In this document: one piece after another, positions 6,910 to 12,227 of the stretch
Layout of the letters: every line of letters starts with the position of its first letter
Position numbering within the stretch: the first letter of the stretch is position 1
Assembly: GCA_030613225.1 (NCBI GenBank)
Contig: JAUWMJ010000035.1
Span: 1-12,296 of the forward strand
Source of the DNA: Desulfobacterales bacterium
GTDB taxonomy: Bacteria > Desulfobacterota > Desulfobacteria > Desulfobacterales > JAUWMJ01
Length of the DNA: 12,296 nt
Direction of reading: 5' to 3'
Position numbers and translations under genes: made by a program
The notes under the pieces: generated by a model
Databases searched by the model: none
Told to the model about the DNA's origin: nothing
The model's input: only the letters and a program-made list of their open reading frames with translations

Positions 6910-7401
6910 ATGAAGGTAAATCCGGATTTCGTTTCTCCTTGTAGTCTTTATTGCGGAGTCTGTGCCATTTATATCGCACACCGTGATAATAATAATAAAT
7001 TCAAGGAAAGTTTAGTGGGACTTTACAAGGGAGGCGTTACCGGCAAAGGCACTCTTCCTAATAGTGAAAATCTTTCAACGGAAGATATTCGATGCCACGG
7101 CTGCTTATCTGATGATCTGTTTATGCATTGCAAGCAGTGTGAGATCAGGGATTGCACACAAGAAAAAGGTTACACTGGATGTCACGAATGCGATGAATTT
7201 CCCTGGCAGCATATTGAAAACTTTCCGATGACTGTTGGCAAAAAGGTTATTTTACGGGCTATTCCGTATTGGAGAGAGGTCGGTACTGAAAAGTGGATTC
7301 AAGATGAAGAAGCCCGTTATATTTGCCCTGAATGCGGCAATAAAGTTTTCCGGAGTGTTGTAAAATGTAATCAGTGTAAAGTGAAGTTGGATCTGGACTA
7401 G
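6910..7401 (+). CDS. DUF3795 cysteine-rich protein with C-terminal zinc ribbon
   Basis: The 163-residue protein starts at ATG 6910 with only a weak upstream GAGAAG. It has the DUF3795 cysteine pattern: C11, C15 and C18 (SPCSLYCGVCAIY), C62-x2-C65, C74-x2-C77, C82 (CEIRDC) and C91-x2-C94 (GCHECDEFP). A second module at 138-158, ICPECGNKVF...VVKCNQCKVKL, is a four-cysteine zinc ribbon. The family is common in anaerobes and has no assigned function; metal or Fe-S binding is inferred from the cysteines. The gene follows the RAYT remnant and precedes a fragment of a radical SAM gene. It appears intact. Confidence 0.85.
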   Translation: MKVNPDFVSPCSLYCGVCAIYIAHRDNNNKFKESLVGLYKGGVTGKGTLPNSENLSTEDIRCHGCLSDDLFMHCKQCEIRDCTQEKGYTGCHECDEFPWQHIENFPMTVGKKVILRAIPYWREVGTEKWIQDEEARYICPECGNKVFRSVVKCNQCKVKLDLD

Positions 7402-7427
7402 TCTTTTGTTGGCAAGACAAAAGCTAT

Positions 7428-7613
7428 GAATTTGCCATGCAGGAAGGAATCCGCAATGTCTATCTCGGTAATGTGCCTGACCATGAAGAGAATAACACAT
7501 TCTGCCACAATTGCAAAAAACTGCTGATTGAACACCAAGGTTATTACATTCCCACTTACAACATAGGCGGTAGTATATACAAACTCTGCAATACTGTTAT
7601 TCCCAAGGTATGA
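7428..7613 (+). pseudogene. 3' fragment of a second AmmeMemoRadiSam radical SAM gene
   Basis: Read from GAA at 7428 to TGA at 7611-7613, the single open frame gives EFAMQEGIRNVYLGNVPDHE and onward, aligned without gaps to residues 331-391 of the radical SAM protein at 3299-4477. By hand count about 45 of 61 residues agree. CHNCKKLLIE is retained, but the final C-x2-C has become Y-x2-C. No radical SAM core precedes it: similarity stops abruptly 26 bp after the DUF3795 stop codon. An ATG at 7437 could give a 58-residue peptide, but no ribosome binding site is obvious. Confidence 0.85.
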
Positions 7614-7632
7614 TAGGTGTTTTTTGAATATC

Positions 7633-7661
7633 TTGACAAATAGTCCTGAAACAGTTAATAT
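7633..7661 (+). promoter_or_regulatory. Near-consensus sigma70-type promoter for the AbrB-type antitoxin
   Basis: TTGACA at 7633-7638, a 17-bp spacer, and TAATAT at 7656-7661. Transcription would start near 7668, about 38 nt before the antitoxin ATG at 7706, leaving room for its strong ribosome binding site. Confidence 0.7.
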
Positions 7662-7693
7662 TATGTGTAAGTCGTTGAGACCTTTGAAAAAGA

Positions 7694-7700
7694 AAGGAGG
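7694..7700 (+). promoter_or_regulatory. Strong ribosome binding site of the AbrB-type antitoxin
   Basis: AAGGAGG ends 5 nt before ATG 7706, fixing this start over frames further upstream. Confidence 0.75.
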
Positions 7701-7705
7701 CCATC

Positions 7706-7948
7706 ATGCCCAAGGTAACCCCAAAAGGCCAGGTGACCATTCCTCACCAAATAAGCTCAATTTTGACAATTATAAGTGGAGACGAGGTTGTTTTCGAGAT
7801 AGATGAAGAAAAGATTGTTCTTAAGAAAAAAAGAGGGGCAATCGAAAACTTGAAAAATTATGTCGGCTTTCTTTCATACCTGAAAGGGAAAACAAGCGAT
7901 GATATAATTGACGAACTACGTGGTAAAGCTAATGATTTTCGCTATTGA
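7706..7948 (+). CDS. AbrB/MazE-family antitoxin
   Basis: The 80-residue protein has the swapped-hairpin AbrB DNA-binding domain at 1-45: PKVTPKGQVTIP, then SGDEVVFEIDEEKIVLKKK. The C-terminal ~35 residues (NLKNYVGFLSYLKGKTSDDIIDELRGKAND) would bind and neutralise the partner toxin, as in VapB-type antitoxins. Its last 17 bp overlap the start of a PIN-domain toxin gene that is broken after 18 native codons. The position after P-H, usually within a pattern ending in Arg (P-x-x-I-R), reads Q-I-S here. It has its own promoter and ribosome binding site. Such proteins normally repress their own operon, so it may survive as an orphan regulator. Confidence 0.85.
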   Translation: MPKVTPKGQVTIPHQISSILTIISGDEVVFEIDEEKIVLKKKRGAIENLKNYVGFLSYLKGKTSDDIIDELRGKANDFRY

Positions 7949-7994
7949 TACCAATATACTTTTAGACATTCTAATTCCTAATACGATTTGTTGA
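7932..7994 (+). pseudogene. 5' fragment of PIN-domain (VapC-like) toxin gene
   Basis: ATG 7932, overlapping the antitoxin end as usual for vapBC pairs, gives MIFAIDTNILLDILIPNT, a canonical PIN-domain start with the first catalytic Asp in AIDTN. Two codons later the frame stops at TGA 7992-7994. The rest of the toxin appears at about 8654-8938, beyond an inserted gene pair. On its own the fragment cannot fold or act. Confidence 0.8.
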
Positions 7995-8059
7995 ATCCTC
8001 TTTAAATTTCTTAATAAGTAAAGGTGCAAATAACAATCTTATGAATTGGTGCTATAAAT

Positions 8060-8064
8060 AAGGA
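8060..8064 (+). promoter_or_regulatory. Ribosome binding site of the DUF4160 gene
   Basis: AAGGA lies 7 nt before ATG 8072 and supports that start. Confidence 0.55.
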
Positions 8065-8071
8065 TGCAGAT

Positions 8072-8377
8072 ATGCCAAAGATTTATGTGTATCTCGGTAT
8101 TGTGATTTTATTTTATAGTAACGAACATGAACCCGTTCACGTTCATGGGAAGCATCAAGGAAGGGAATCAAAGGCTGAACTTATTATTGAAAACGGAAAA
8201 GTAGTCGACATTTTAATAAAACCCGTAAGAGGACGTAAACCTCTGCCTGCAATTATCTTGAAAACTTTCAAAGACTTTGTTAACATTTATTCTGACAAAA
8301 TTGTTCGGAAATGGATTGATTACTTCGTCTTGCACAAAGAGGTAATTTGCGAAAATATCGAGAGGAGAATCAAATGA
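8072..8377 (+). CDS. DUF4160 protein, likely member of a predicted toxin-antitoxin pair
   Basis: The 101-residue protein begins MPKIYVYLGIVILFYSNEHEPVHVHGKHQG, the DUF4160 signature with F-Y-S-N-E-H-x-P-x-H-V-H; the histidines may bind metal. A second part, GKVVDILIKPVRGRKPLPA, is followed by helices to the C-terminus. DUF4160 genes are typically paired with DUF2442 genes, as here, and the pair has been predicted from genomics to be a toxin-antitoxin-like module. Which partner would be toxic is not something I can tell from sequence. Its stop overlaps the next start in an ATGA junction, so the two are coupled. Both genes look complete. Confidence 0.85.
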   Translation: MPKIYVYLGIVILFYSNEHEPVHVHGKHQGRESKAELIIENGKVVDILIKPVRGRKPLPAIILKTFKDFVNIYSDKIVRKWIDYFVLHKEVICENIERRIK

Positions 8378-8637
8378 TTAAAAAGAAGCAAATAATTAAG
8401 ATTGAAAAAGTAAGCTACCTTGGCGGTTATAAGTTAAAATTAGCTTTTAATGATAAATCGGAACAATCTATAGATTTTTACCCATTTCTTTCAAACTCCT
8501 TAAATCCGTTAATAAGAAAATATTTAGACGAAAAAATATTCAAAAAGTATCAACTGGATGATGGAGATTTAGAATGGAATGACTACGACCTTTGTTTCCC
8601 GATAGCTGATTTATATGAGAATACAATTAGGCCATAA
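8374..8637 (+). CDS. DUF2442 protein, partner of DUF4160
   Basis: The start is ATG 8374, which shares ATGA with the end of the DUF4160 gene and has GAGGAG at 8362-8367. The frame is open further upstream, but an earlier start would overlap the previous gene extensively. The 87 residues contain the DUF2442 pattern: YLGGYKLKLAFNDKSEQSIDFYPFL, then a variable middle and GDLEWNDYDLCFPIADLYENT, matching the family's G-x-x-x-W-x-x-x-x-D/E-x-x-P-E/I-x-L-Y ending. It is proposed to work with DUF4160; no activity is known to me. The TAA stop at 8635-8637 overlaps the right-hand 9-bp repeat that bounds the insert. Confidence 0.85.
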   Translation: MIKKKQIIKIEKVSYLGGYKLKLAFNDKSEQSIDFYPFLSNSLNPLIRKYLDEKIFKKYQLDDGDLEWNDYDLCFPIADLYENTIRP

Positions 8638-8653
8638 CAAATCGCTACCACAC

Positions 8654-8938
8654 ACATCCATTACGCTTGTCCCTTCAAATGAAAACTCTCTTTTTGAAGC
8701 CGGCACTGCATTGAGAAAATACTCACACCGTAAAAAAGATATAATAATCTGCCCCGGTTGTGGCAGCTATCAAAAAGTTACTTGCGACTCCTGCAATAAG
8801 ATTATTCCTCATCGCCAACATATTCTCAGTGATTTTCTTATCGGTTCTCATGCTAAAATACAGGCAGATAAGCTTATAACCAGGGATAGAGGATTTTATC
8901 GAACATATTTTTATGACCTGGATATCCTAAATCCTTAA
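8654..8938 (+). pseudogene. 3' fragment of PIN-domain (VapC-like) toxin gene
   Basis: The frame reads TSITLVPSNENSLFEAG, then a four-cysteine ribbon (CPGCGSYQKVTCDSC), then HILSDFLIGSHAKIQADKL and ITRDRGFYRTYFYDLDILNP before the TAA at 8936-8938. This is the C-terminal two thirds of the PIN subfamily that has a Cys4 insert; the Asp residues in SDFLIG and TRDRG are catalytic-site positions. The N-terminal piece is at 7932-7985. The middle segment carrying the conserved catalytic Glu is missing. An ATG at 8615 is in frame and could give a 107-residue chimera, but it lacks a ribosome binding site and lies inside the DUF2442 gene. Confidence 0.8.
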
Positions 8939-9335
8939 CGAAAGAGTAAATTCGATCCCCCTATTCCGCGCTCGCTCATACGGATTATACCATCATAGCG
9001 GCAAAAATGATCTGTCGATATATCGCATACGCCTGAATCAGCTATATAAAAGCAAAATCGAATATAGATGTTGCTCCGTCGATTTTGGTGTGCTCAGTTT
9101 CCGGCAGATAATGTGTTGCCACATCCGGGCCTCGATACTTGCTTTATAGAAAGACCTTTGACATACCCACCGATATTTATTATAGAAAATATAACCGGTT
9201 GCTCTCATGATACACAAGGGATTAACGTGAACAGGGATTACAAGAAGATGATGCCCTTAATGGCTTTTATTTTATATCTCTATTCGTACCCGTTCACGCC
9301 CATTCGAAACAAAAAAGTCGTACTATCTCCGGCCT
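8939..9335. other. Gene-free region upstream of the acyl-CoA ligase leader
   Basis: An open frame at 9068-9409 has no ribosome binding site and no recognisable family, and its end reads through the large hairpin, so I do not call it a gene. No coding remnant was recognised on either strand. The stretch contains the candidate promoter at 9158-9186. Confidence 0.45.
9158..9186 (+). promoter_or_regulatory. Candidate promoter for the acyl-CoA ligase gene
   Basis: TTGACA at 9158-9163, a 17-bp spacer, and TATAGA at 9181-9186. Initiation near 9193 would give a leader of about 285 nt that includes the large hairpin at 9336-9442. Confidence 0.45.
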
Positions 9336-9442
9336 GTAAGCTTTCACAGGTACTGCAGATGTGCACGCTCAGGGCAACCAGCTATAGTCAGCTATGCTGG
9401 TTGCCCTGAGCGCGCGCAGATGCTGTGCCTGTGAAAGCTTAC
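9336..9442. repeat. Large palindrome in the leader of the acyl-CoA ligase gene
   Basis: The outer arms GTAAGCTTTCACAGG (9336-9350) and its complement (9428-9442) match perfectly over 15 bp. The inner arms CGCTCAGGGCAACCAGC (9366-9382) and its complement (9396-9412) match over 17 bp and extend with a one-base bulge toward a small loop. An unpaired internal segment of about 15 nt on each side separates the two stems. No T tract follows, so a simple terminator is unlikely. It ends 22 bp before the ribosome binding site of the ligase gene. It may be a decayed mobile palindrome or a leader structure. Confidence 0.8.
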
Positions 9443-9478
9443 CTCTATTCTAATCCATAGTAACAGGAGGAGGCAAAC

Positions 9479-11233
9479 ATGGCAGCAAATAACTGGCTCA
9501 CCGCAAAATGGCCCAAAGGGGTCCCGCGCGAAATTTCAGGTTTTGAAAAATCACTCTTCTCAATTCTCGACGAAACTGCGGACAAATACCCGCAAAAGGT
9601 TTACACTATTTTCAATGGCGGAATCCGCACTTATGCCCAGGTCAAGGATACGGCAGACAGGATCGCCTGGTTTCTTGCAGACAGCGGCATCAAAAAAGGA
9701 GACCGGGTTGCAATTTTTCTTCCTAACCTGGCACATTATCCGGCAGTTTTTTTCGGCATTTTAAAGGCAGGGGGCATTTGTGTGACCTGCAACCCTTTAT
9801 ATACTGCCGGTGAACTGAATTATCAGCTAAAAGACTCGGGGGCCAGCACACTGTTTTGTATGGACCATCCGCAGTTTTATCCAACAACAATAAAAGCGAT
9901 CAAAGGAACAGATGTCGAAACTGTGGTCATTTGCAGTGTTAAGTCCAGCTTGCCGCCCCTGAAGGCGTTTTTAGGCGGGCTTATGGGCAAAATACCAAAA
10001 GCCGAACATTATGAACCAGGACATCTTTTCTTCGATGCTGTTGTTGCCGCAGCCCGTCCTGAGGCTCCGGCCGTTGACCTGGATCCCGCAGAAGACCTCG
10101 CAGTAATAATTTATACCGGAGGTACTACGGGCGTCCCCAAGGGAGCGGCCCTGACCCATGCGAATATAGTGTTTGATCTCCATGCTCTGGATCAGTGGAT
10201 GAGAATTCCGCATGAACCAGGAGAAGCACCGGAGCAGATGAGACGTGGAGGGTTCCATTCTTTTCTGGGGGTTCTTCCGATGTACCACAGTTTCGGCATG
10301 ACCATTGTTATGCTCTGGTCCTGCCTTACCGCCAGTCGCCTTGTCTGCATTCCTGATCCAAGGGCCGGCAATCCTCCTTTTACTGAAGTGTTAAAAGCGG
10401 TAGAGAAATACAAGACCACAATTATTGCCGGGGTACCTACTATTTTTATGGCTTTTACAAATCATCCTCTTCTGAAAAAGTTTGATCTATCATCTGTGGT
10501 GGGGTGCGGATCCGGTGGTGCTCCACTTCCGGTTGAGGCAGCCAAACAGTTTGAGGCCAAAACAGGATCGATTATTTTTGAATGCTATGGTTTAAGCGAG
10601 ACTGCGCCCCTGGCAACTGCAAATCCAAGTGATAAGGAGAATAGAAAATTCGGATCGGTCGGTTTTCCTGTTTCCAATACCGATGTAAAAATTCTCGATA
10701 TGGATACAGGTATAAAAGAACTGCCCCGCGGCGATGACGGAGAGATCGCAATCAGCGGACCACAGGTAATGAAAGGATACTGGAATAAACCTGAAGAAAA
10801 TAAAGAGGTTTTCAGGGATATAGAAGGTCGCCGTTATTTTCTTACCGGAGATATAGGCCACATTGATGATGAGGGGTATATCATTATTACCGACCGCAAA
10901 AAAGATATGATCATTGTGAGCGGCTTTAACTGCTATCCCAGGGAGGTCGAAGAGGTGCTTTATGAGCATCCAAAGGTTGCCCTTGCGGCAGTTGTCGGCA
11001 TCCCTGACCCAAAAAGTGGGGAAACGGTAAACGCATTTGTACAGCTTGTTCCAGGGGCAACCGCCGAAGAACAGGAAATAATCGATTTTTGCAGGGAAAG
11101 ACTGACGGGGTATAAAAGGCCGAAAACAGTGGAATTTCGAGACACACTGCCAACATCGGTTATCGGCAAAGTGCTACGCAGGGTTTTGAGAGATGAGGTG
11201 CTTGCAAGGCAGAAAGCCGGTGACGGAGAATAA
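9479..11233 (+). CDS. Long-chain acyl-CoA synthetase (AMP-binding, FadD-like)
   Basis: ATG 9479 follows AGGAGGAGG at 9465-9473. The 584-residue protein carries the full adenylate-forming set: P-loop-like YTGGTTGVPKG at 212-222, LPMYHSFGM near 266-274, GSGGAPLP at 344-351, YGLSETAP at 370-377, the TGD of A7 at 456-458, DRKKDMIIVSG at 472-482 as hinge, and the catalytic lysine K564 in VIGKVLRR. Length and motifs fit long-chain fatty acyl-CoA ligases, which activate fatty acids with ATP and CoA through an acyl-adenylate; chain length cannot be read from the sequence. No beta-oxidation genes are adjacent. It is probably transcribed alone, with a long structured leader. Confidence 0.95.
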   Translation: MAANNWLTAKWPKGVPREISGFEKSLFSILDETADKYPQKVYTIFNGGIRTYAQVKDTADRIAWFLADSGIKKGDRVAIFLPNLAHYPAVFFGILKAGGICVTCNPLYTAGELNYQLKDSGASTLFCMDHPQFYPTTIKAIKGTDVETVVICSVKSSLPPLKAFLGGLMGKIPKAEHYEPGHLFFDAVVAAARPEAPAVDLDPAEDLAVIIYTGGTTGVPKGAALTHANIVFDLHALDQWMRIPHEPGEAPEQMRRGGFHSFLGVLPMYHSFGMTIVMLWSCLTASRLVCIPDPRAGNPPFTEVLKAVEKYKTTIIAGVPTIFMAFTNHPLLKKFDLSSVVGCGSGGAPLPVEAAKQFEAKTGSIIFECYGLSETAPLATANPSDKENRKFGSVGFPVSNTDVKILDMDTGIKELPRGDDGEIAISGPQVMKGYWNKPEENKEVFRDIEGRRYFLTGDIGHIDDEGYIIITDRKKDMIIVSGFNCYPREVEEVLYEHPKVALAAVVGIPDPKSGETVNAFVQLVPGATAEEQEIIDFCRERLTGYKRPKTVEFRDTLPTSVIGKVLRRVLRDEVLARQKAGDGE

Positions 11234-11545
11234 TTGCCAATTTTGACGATTCCGTTTCAATGGATAATAAGATTAAAAGTTAGATAATCTTAGTTTGCCC
11301 AGCAGGCAAGATATCATGCCGGTGCCGGCGCAATAACAAGGGCGGTAACAGCCCTTCTAAATGATAAGAAAATTATCAGCTATCTCGAAAAATAACTATC
11401 AAAGGCTGAACATGGCAATCAAGTCTTAACTTTTCAAAAAACAAAATCGGCTTGCTGAAACACTGACAGCATTTGAGTGCCTTGTTAAAGGGGTACTTCA
11501 ACCAGTGACATTTACAGGAGGTTAAAAGCTTAGCAGTAACTTATA
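11234..11545. other. Gene-free region after the acyl-CoA ligase
   Basis: It holds an AT-rich 8-bp stem TAAGATTA/TAATCTTA (11268-11275 and 11285-11292) that is too weak to call a terminator with confidence. A 33-codon open stretch (11294-11395) resembles the tail of a lost gene, and an AGGAGG at 11516-11521 is followed by no usable frame. No complete gene was recognised. Confidence 0.4.
11294..11395 (+). other. Possible C-terminal remnant of an unidentified gene
   Basis: Between two in-frame stops the codons read FAQQARYHAGAGAITRAV and onward, ending in LNDKKIISYLEK before TAA. The composition is protein-like (an Ala-rich helix, then a Lys-rich end) and there is no start codon. I do not recognise the family. 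It could be chance. Confidence 0.25.
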
Positions 11546-11655
11546 AACTTAGGGTTCGCGCAGGTAAGCGCAGACTCCGAATCTGACCTAAACCCATGAG
11601 CCTGAAATGTAAACTTATTTTCGGAATCTACGCTTACCTGCGCGAACCCTAAGTT
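11546..11655. repeat. Large palindromic element with 36-bp terminal inverted repeats
   Basis: The arms 11546-11581 and 11620-11655 match at 34 of 36 positions; the outer 25 bp, from AACTTAGGGTTCGCGCAGG onward, are perfect. A 38-nt centre separates them, with no coding potential. The arrangement is MITE-like. It lies 33 bp before the ATG of a small membrane protein, so a transcript reading through would carry a very stable hairpin. Confidence 0.85.
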
Positions 11656-11688
11656 GATAGAAAGCATATTTAATAATTGAGAAGAACT

Positions 11689-11871
11689 ATGAGAAAAAGA
11701 CGTTATTTACCTTCAATGTTTATGATAATCGGCTTTATACTTTTAATCCTCAGCGCTATTGCACTACCCTCAGCGAGCGAAAACTCTCGCTTTATAGTCA
11801 TTGTGTTTGCTTTAGTAAGCGTGGGACTGATTGTAACTGGAATAATTTCAGGTATTAAATCCCGTGATTAA
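11689..11871 (+). CDS. Small two-helix membrane protein
   Basis: I chose ATG 11689, with GAGAAG at 11679-11684, over an in-frame TTG at 11677. The 60-residue protein starts with basic residues (MRKRRY) followed by a hydrophobic helix MFMIIGFILLILSAIALP, a polar turn SASENSR, a second helix FIVIVFALVSVGLIVTGII, and ends KSRD. A cytoplasmic N-terminus is expected from the positive charges. No family is recognised. It is bracketed by two palindromic elements and has no gene neighbours on its strand within 400 bp upstream. Confidence 0.6.
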   Translation: MRKRRYLPSMFMIIGFILLILSAIALPSASENSRFIVIVFALVSVGLIVTGIISGIKSRD

Positions 11872-11898
11872 AAGAACACATGAAAATAATCTAAACTA

Positions 11899-12147
11899 CA
11901 GACCTCGTAATTTATTACTGAAAACTGACGCTAAACCTTTAAATGATAAGAGATTGCATGAAAATTGGACACGGGTCTCATTTAGGAATTAAAGGATTCA
12001 GAAATTAAGGAATTCTATCCATTTTAATTTATTGTTTTTTTCTTTAATCCCTCAATTCCTGAATCCCCCAATCCCTCAATTTGGCGCTAATAAATATAGA
12101 CGGTGTCCAAAATATTGACTCATTTTAAGACTAAGTTACGAGGTCTG
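11899..12147. repeat. Nested imperfect palindrome, MITE-like
   Basis: Three nested pairs are visible. CAGACCTCGTAA (11899-11910) is perfectly repeated in inverse at 12136-12147. TTGGACAC (11965-11972) pairs with GTGTCCAA (12103-12110). GGATTCAGAAATTAAGGAATT-like 11994-12014 pairs with 12046-12066 at 17 of 21 positions. The inner part is made of short GGAATT/GGATT steps. No coding capacity is seen. The size (249 bp) and perfect outer arms suggest a non-autonomous mobile unit. Confidence 0.6.
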
Positions 12148-12170
12148 GAAATAAAAGAAAATAGATTGCT

Positions 12171-12200
12171 CATGGGTCAAACGTAGATTTGTCCCCTTAT
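12171..12200 (+). repeat. Solitary RAYT-type element end
   Basis: This 30-bp stretch matches 6816-6845, which covers the right end of the RAYT derivative, at 26 of 30 positions, including CATG, GTCAA, GTAGA and TTGTCCCCTTAT. No matching left end was found nearby. Confidence 0.55.
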
Positions 12201-12227
12201 TTCTCAAAATAGAAAAAGAGGAAAGAA

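Larger units (their letters stand above)
7984..8644. mobile_element. Inserted DUF4160-DUF2442 segment bounded by a 9-bp inverted repeat
   Basis: CGATTTGTT at 7984-7992 and its reverse complement AACAAATCG at 8636-8644 lie at the two points where the PIN toxin frame breaks off and resumes. The 661-bp stretch between holds only the two DUF genes. No transposase or integrase is present, and no duplicated target bases are evident. About 45 toxin codons are missing, so arrival was accompanied or followed by a deletion. Confidence 0.5.

Noticed and set aside
7403..7423. Hairpin CTTTTGT/ACAAAAG after the DUF3795 gene as a terminator
   Set aside because: The stem is short and AT-rich and no T tract follows.
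8030..8058. Extended -10 promoter TGCTATAAA before the DUF4160 gene
   Set aside because: Initiation from it would fall at or after the AAGGA ribosome binding site, so it would not yield a normally translated message.
8615..8653. In-frame ATG extension of the PIN toxin 3' fragment
   Set aside because: It lies within the DUF2442 gene in another frame, lacks a ribosome binding site, and its residues do not fit a PIN domain.
7984..8660. Integron gene cassette for the DUF4160-DUF2442 pair
   Set aside because: The left edge fits GTTRRRY and the right edge resembles the start of an attC, but no second half of an attC follows before toxin codons resume, and no integrase is present.
9068..9409. A 113-codon open frame upstream of the acyl-CoA ligase
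   Set aside because: It has no ribosome binding site and no recognisable motif, and its last third is the palindrome read as codons.
11338..11356. Hairpin AAGGGC/GCCCTT after the acyl-CoA ligase as a terminator
   Set aside because: The six-base stem is not followed by a run of T and lies about 100 bp past the stop codon.
11899..12147. CRISPR-like repeats in the GGAATT-rich stretch
   Set aside because: The units are short, uneven and arranged as inverted arms, with no regular spacers.
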